Source: Orthonyx spaldingii (taxonomy: Eukaryota > Chordata > Aves > Passeriformes > Orthonychidae). From it: DNA of 64,000 nucleotides. Positions 59,341 through 64,000 of the stretch are shown in pieces. The notes beneath the pieces were generated by a model. That model saw only the letters and a list, made by a program, of their open reading frames with translations. It was not told the DNA's origin and did not search any database. The stretch spans positions 547,037 through 611,036 of the forward strand of contig VZTJ01000243.1 in NCBI GenBank assembly GCA_013397795.1. The letters run 5' to 3'. Position 1 is the stretch's first letter. Each line of letters starts with the position of its first letter. The position numbers were made by a program, and so were the translations under genes.

Positions 59341-61389
59341 GCCCTCACCTCTGGCACACATTTTCCCACCTGGGAAACGCTCGTACCTGTTTGCAACGCT
59401 GCCTGGAGTCGGTGCGTATGTTTTGTGGTGAAGACTCTTTTAGCACTGAAAGGTTTGAATTTCATTATAACTCATAGTAAATAAATAGGTACTGGACAAC
59501 CATTTATGAAGTTTATTTTTCATTGTCACAATACATTTAGGAAGTGTTGCTAAACCAAGGACTTTCTGCATGCTCTGGTTCCTGCATTTCAACAGACTCA
59601 ACCGATCACAATTAGCAATGGATTTCAGATAAATCCAGAAATGTTGTAAGCAAGTTCCTAAATGTGATAAGAACTCCAAATACCTTTTTGAATAGAGTGT
59701 TTCAAAGGACTATTAGGACTAAATGGCCCTAGTGCATCATGTGGACAGAACCACCTTTTCTTTGTACTTTATTTTTTTAGTCTGAGACATCTCTAAGTCA
59801 CCATCCTTTCTTTTCTGATCAGAATGGCAGAATTGTTGATTTTCAAGTTGTAGTGACATTTTGAGCTGTGTGAAATCCAATCAGGCTACAAATATTTCCT
59901 GGCAAAACTGTGGGCACCATCAGGGACTGGTAGAGTAGTGAAGCAGCAGGTCCCACCCCAGCAGGCAGCAGCTACCTGAGCTGTTGATAACTCCCTGTAA
60001 AATGAGGTGAATGTAGATGCAATTGCCACTTTTTTACCTGTTTCTATCCATGCCATTGAAATCATCTCTAGTTTAACAAGCGAATCTAAACATCTTGACG
60101 CCAGTAGCTGCTGCTGACTTCATCTTCAGAGCAGGAGCATTTTGACATCCCATTTTCTTCAAGCAGAGTCGCAGGTCAAAGGGCAGTGAGACACCTTTCC
60201 CCAGCTGTCAGTGGTGTGCCTCCTTGAAATAAATCACAAACACCTGCCCCCAGAGAAGCAGGTGGAGACTTTGTGTCTGTGTGGGCAGCATGGCTTGGCT
60301 GTGCCCTTGCAGGGCTCCTGCAAAGCTGTTCAGTGTCAGTGATTCCCGTGCTCGGGGCTCTCCTCAGCATCACTGTGCCGAGCCTGGCCTCCTGTGCCAT
60401 GGCCCCCAGCCAGAGCTGAGCTTCCAGACATGTGAGACTGCCTTGAGAAAAGCATACAGCTAAAACTGCTCACCAGTAAATACACCCTGCTGCATTTAGA
60501 GCCTCCTCCAGTTCAGAATAACGTCTCAGGCAGGAGCACAGTATCCTGGGGGACACAGGGGAGAGCAGATGGAGGTGATGGAGCCCTGCTGCACCCAGCC
60601 AAGGAGGAAGGGAGCACTCCTCACCCATTCCAAGTAGCATCTTCTACATTTAACAGAGGAGAGTTGACTGTTTTTCTGTCTGTCCTCTGCTGCCCTTTTA
60701 CTGAGAAGTCTGACTCCTGGGAATTAGTTTTGAAGTGAGGCTGCAGGCAGACCCTGACAGCATGTGCCAGTGCTGTATCCATGCAGAGCTGAGCAGAGGA
60801 CCAAGCTTTAGACACACAGAGCATGCAGGTGATCCTCTTGCAGCTTGCAGACTGAGATGCCCACAATGGTTTAGTTAGGACAGGAGGAGGAGTGAGTCTA
60901 AACATCTTGATACATATGCCCAGACCTATGTAAGAAGCTCAGCAAATTGCTGTGGCACTCAGGGCTCTGTGTGCATCCACCACCCACAAAATATCTGTGT
61001 TGTCACCAAGAAAATGTTCACCTTCAAAAGTGCTGAGTCCTGTTGCTTTCATCTCTGAAAATCTAGGCCATGTAGTAACAGGTCTGTGCTCTCCAATGCT
61101 GAGAGAGATGCTGGTACTGCCATCCTGTTGTCCTTGTGAGCCAGAGACACTTCTGTGGAAGAAATAGGTGTTTAAAGCCTTGTTGTGATTACATCTACTC
61201 CACATAAAGCACAGTAACTTAACTCGAGCCAACAGTCACCCCGGTGTAAAACAGGATCGTGGCAGATCAGAAGCTGGGTTGTAATCCTCTCATTGCCCCA
61301 AAATAAATTTTCTTCTTGGCAGCAGGGCTTAACGATAAAAGTTCAATCCTGACTTGCACACGGCTTAGGAGCACAGGACAGGCAGCCCT
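59341..61389. other. Non-coding stretch, nothing recognised
   Basis: Short chance frames only. No named repeat or structural motif was seen. Confidence 0.5.
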
Positions 61390-61466
61390 GCGAGGGCTGC
61401 TCCGTGTTTGTTCCAAGGCTGCGCATGAAGCGCACCGGGCGCGGGCTGGGCTGCCGTGAGGGGCTC
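61390..61466. promoter_or_regulatory. Small CpG-rich patch
   Basis: About nine CpGs fall within 77 bases, including GCGCACCGGGCGCGGG. The patch is isolated, below island length, and has no TATA box or supported frame beside it. Confidence 0.3.
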
Positions 61467-62969
61467 GTGGGGAGCAGCCCCTGCAGCCAGAACTGCTGCC
61501 AGCGGGGACATTTCAGACGGTTTCACCTTGCAGAGGCTTCGTAAATGCCATCCCTGATGCTCCCTGCTGAAGCTGCTGGTCGTGGCTGCGCTGAAGGGAG
61601 TAGAAGCCAAGTGATTCCCTGGAAGGGATGGCTCCATGTCGGGTTTCTCCATCACTGTCACACATACCTCTGATAATATTTACTTACTGTTTGAAGGGAA
61701 AATGGCTTTCTAAAGCCATTATTTCTTTCTCCTGTCTGCTGTCATAAAGGTCTTTGTGATGGAATGATAGAGGATTCATCCACAAAAATGGACAGAGCAG
61801 GAAAAGATACCAAAATATAAGGGCATCTCTAGGTAGGGCACTGTAATATCACTGTGTCTATCAGTGGTGGACATGCTCTTTGTATATGCAAAGACAAAGA
61901 AAAGCAACTAAAAATGAATGGGTAAGATAAGAACTGATATTTCAAGGACTTGGGAAGTAGATCTGATTAGAGCATTTTTTTTAATACGAGACATTTCATC
62001 CCATCTCATCTTTTCCTGTATTCCTTTCTGTCTAGTTTGGAATGTAGCCTCAACACAGTGCAGTCTGTTTATCACTAGTAAGATGTAGTGCATATTAGAG
62101 CAGCAATAACAGCAAGTCCTTTAGAGTGTACATCACAGGCTACAAAGCAAATAGGGATGCTATTTTATTATGCTGAAGCTGTAAAGCTTACACTAATACA
62201 AAATATTGCTGGCAGCTGCCTTGTTTTATTCTTCTTTTAACAACTTACTAAGAGTGTGTAAATATAAAAGGAAACTTTGATTTTTCCATCCGGACACACT
62301 GAAAACTCTTTCAATAAAAATGCTAGGGTGCATTTAACACTGTGACCAGAAATATTGAAATTTGACAGTTAGGAGGTTAAAGGTTTCAAATTTATACACA
62401 GAGGTGTTTTGCTCCTGTCATGGTCATAGCAGCTTGCTCAGGATAACCCCTTTTGCTTACTGAACCTTTGAAAAGCAGAGAACATTAAGCAATACATCTT
62501 GGCAGATGCCCTGGGATTTCACACCACCGGCAGAAGCCCATATGCACACAAAAAGTGAACCTCTTAGGTGAAGACTGGTCAAGCCTTTCTCTACTTCTGC
62601 CCTACATGCTGGCAAGCAACTGTCTTGCACTGCTGCTGCCGCCATCCTTTATGCTAGAATTAAGGCAATTTCTGTAATTTTCAGGTATCAGGTGCTACTG
62701 CTTTTAATTTCCCCAAAAATCACTCACAACAGTGGCGTCAAGAGAAGAGGTACAGGAGATATTACTGAGAGGTAATGGTATCAAATAAATAGGTCTTTTA
62801 CATTCCTGCCATAAAATACGTGCATAAAAGATTAAAAAAAATGTATTTTGCATCCCAAATGTCAAGATTTCAGATATCCTCTGGTCTTTATTTTAGGAAT
62901 TTCAGCCTGTAGTATGTCTGTATTTGCCTCTCTACTGTCATTTGAGTAAGTGCTGCTGAGAACAGACAA
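61467..62969. other. Non-coding stretch, nothing recognised
   Basis: AT-rich from about 61670. Only short chance frames are present. Confidence 0.5.
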
Positions 62970-62983
62970 AGCACCGCGGTGCT
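62970..62983. other. 14-bp perfect palindrome AGCACCGCGGTGCT
   Basis: The 14 bases are fully self-complementary with a CCGCGG centre, and end four bases before a 60-base A-rich tract. The same CCGCGG core appears in the arms of the inverted repeat at 28191-28240. Confidence 0.75.
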
Positions 62984-62987
62984 CTAC

Positions 62988-63047
62988 CAAAAAAAGAAAA
63001 CCAAAACAAACAAACAAACAAAAAACCCAAACAAACAAAAAAAAAAG
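62988..63047 (+). repeat. A-rich tract with (AAAC)n
   Basis: The tract is an A-run, GAAAACCAAAAC, (AAAC)n, an ACCCAAAC interruption, then an A10 run. It is the longest of four related A-rich tracts. The order of units is shared with 19225-19272 and 54647-54683. Confidence 0.8.
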
Positions 63048-64000
63048 ATATGTGTTGATTTACAGAGAAACTATCCCTGCATAGACCTGCTGGGAACATT
63101 ACAGCCTTGACACACCAGCAAGTAAAATGATCAACTTTCCTTTTTCTACATATCCTAGTATGTAAGAGAACCACTACAGGCATTTCTTTTCATATTCACC
63201 ATAAAACTGTCCTCATAAATATTACTACAAGTGCACAATGGCGTTTTGGCTGATGTTCTAAAAACAATTACAGAGAGCACACATCTTTACACACAGGCAT
63301 GTCCGCAATATTAATGCAGCCCCATTGCAGTGGAGCACAGCCCTGTCCCAGCAGCAGCACGCTGGGGCAGCAGAGGGGATGCTGCAAGGCAGGCGGCTCT
63401 GCTTGTTAAATGTGCCCCCCACTGTCTCCAGGAGCTGGAGAAGTTTAGGGTTGGGTCTAAACTCAGGTTGTAGCCCCTATTCACTTCAAACTGAGGAGTG
63501 TGCAGCCTCTGCCTTTGTTGCTTGCAGTGGGAGCACCAGGCACGGGGCAAAGCCCATCTGTTTGCTCAGGGCTTGGCCTGGGGTGGCGGTGATGGGATGT
63601 GGGGGAGCTGGTAGGAGTTCCTGCTATGGACTTAGTGCTCTTCCAGCAAAGCAACAGCAGGCAGGAGTCCAGAAGCCAGTTGCACACAGGATTTTAGCGG
63701 TTTAGTGAGTCTGTGAAAGTCACTGATTTGTTCTCTGGTCCTGGAAAAGAGCATATGGCTGTGCTGAGGCCGTACAACACTCTCCCCCTTGCAGAGGGTG
63801 TCAAGGCAGGTGTATCTGAGGAGACAGGCTCTGTATCTTGCTGCAGAGATATTTGTTGTGCTTCAGGAGCAGAAGCAGGAGATGGTGTGGGGCAAGCATG
63901 CAGAGGGGATCATGCTGTACCCATACGTGGTTTGGGCCTCACAGTATGCTGAAAAGCAAGTGGAGATCACCACATCTGCAATTCTTCACGGTGTTCAGCT
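63048..64000. other. Non-coding stretch, nothing recognised
   Basis: The GC-richer part 63300-63960 has chance frames on both strands (up to 126 codons at 63325-63705) with no recognised product. Confidence 0.45.

Overview
This is a eukaryotic, almost certainly avian, nuclear window. The clearest taxonomic clue is at 17322-17376. There the sequence carries the terminal octamer repeat (ATTCTATG type, on the minus strand) and the adjoining conserved 3' end of a CR1 LINE of the kind that litters bird genomes. Long intact transposons are absent. The other interspersed repeats I can name are old, diverged MIR-type SINE remnants (9003-9160, 29515-29606, 53923-54035, 59252-59340) and short pieces of an ancient amniote L2/CR1-like family. 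Such a sparse, old repeat content fits a bird macrochromosome. Species is not determinable by eye.

No protein family is recognised anywhere. Open reading frames are short, mostly lack a real ATG context, and are no longer than expected by chance in 64 kb read in six frames. The window therefore reads as a gene desert, or as the inside of one or more very long introns. Four short segments combine an open frame, a plausible acceptor and a plausible donor: 7630-7884 minus, 13458-13579 plus, 22143-22254 minus and 56878-56977 minus. They are reported as unrecognised candidate exons at low confidence, because splice-flanked open stretches also arise by chance.

The regulatory landscape is the more informative part. 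At 50591 a TATA-like box lies just upstream of a CpG island (about 50668-51357, roughly 49 CpGs by eye), the best promoter or enhancer-hub candidate in the window. A second CpG-rich patch (36768-36844) is followed by a paired palindromic GATA motif (36904-36930). Smaller CpG patches lie at 32324-32410 and 61390-61466. A perfect X-box (RFX-type) palindrome is at 4653-4666.

Structural sequence signals include a perfect 17-bp inverted repeat around a 16-base loop (28191-28240), a 10-bp AT-rich inverted repeat with a 4-base loop (49119-49142), a 14-bp GC-rich palindrome directly beside an A-rich tract (62970-63047), and two G-quadruplex motifs (15915-15944, 29410-29436).

Layout: 1-17 kb is AT-rich desert with old repeats and two candidate exons. 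17-32 kb has the CR1 tail, one candidate exon and the hairpin. 32-38 kb holds two CpG patches and the GATA pair. 38-50 kb is desert with simple repeats. 50.5-51.4 kb is the CpG island. 51.4-64 kb is mixed desert with SINE remnants and A-rich tracts. No bacterial or viral gene, CRISPR array, rRNA or intact tRNA gene was seen.
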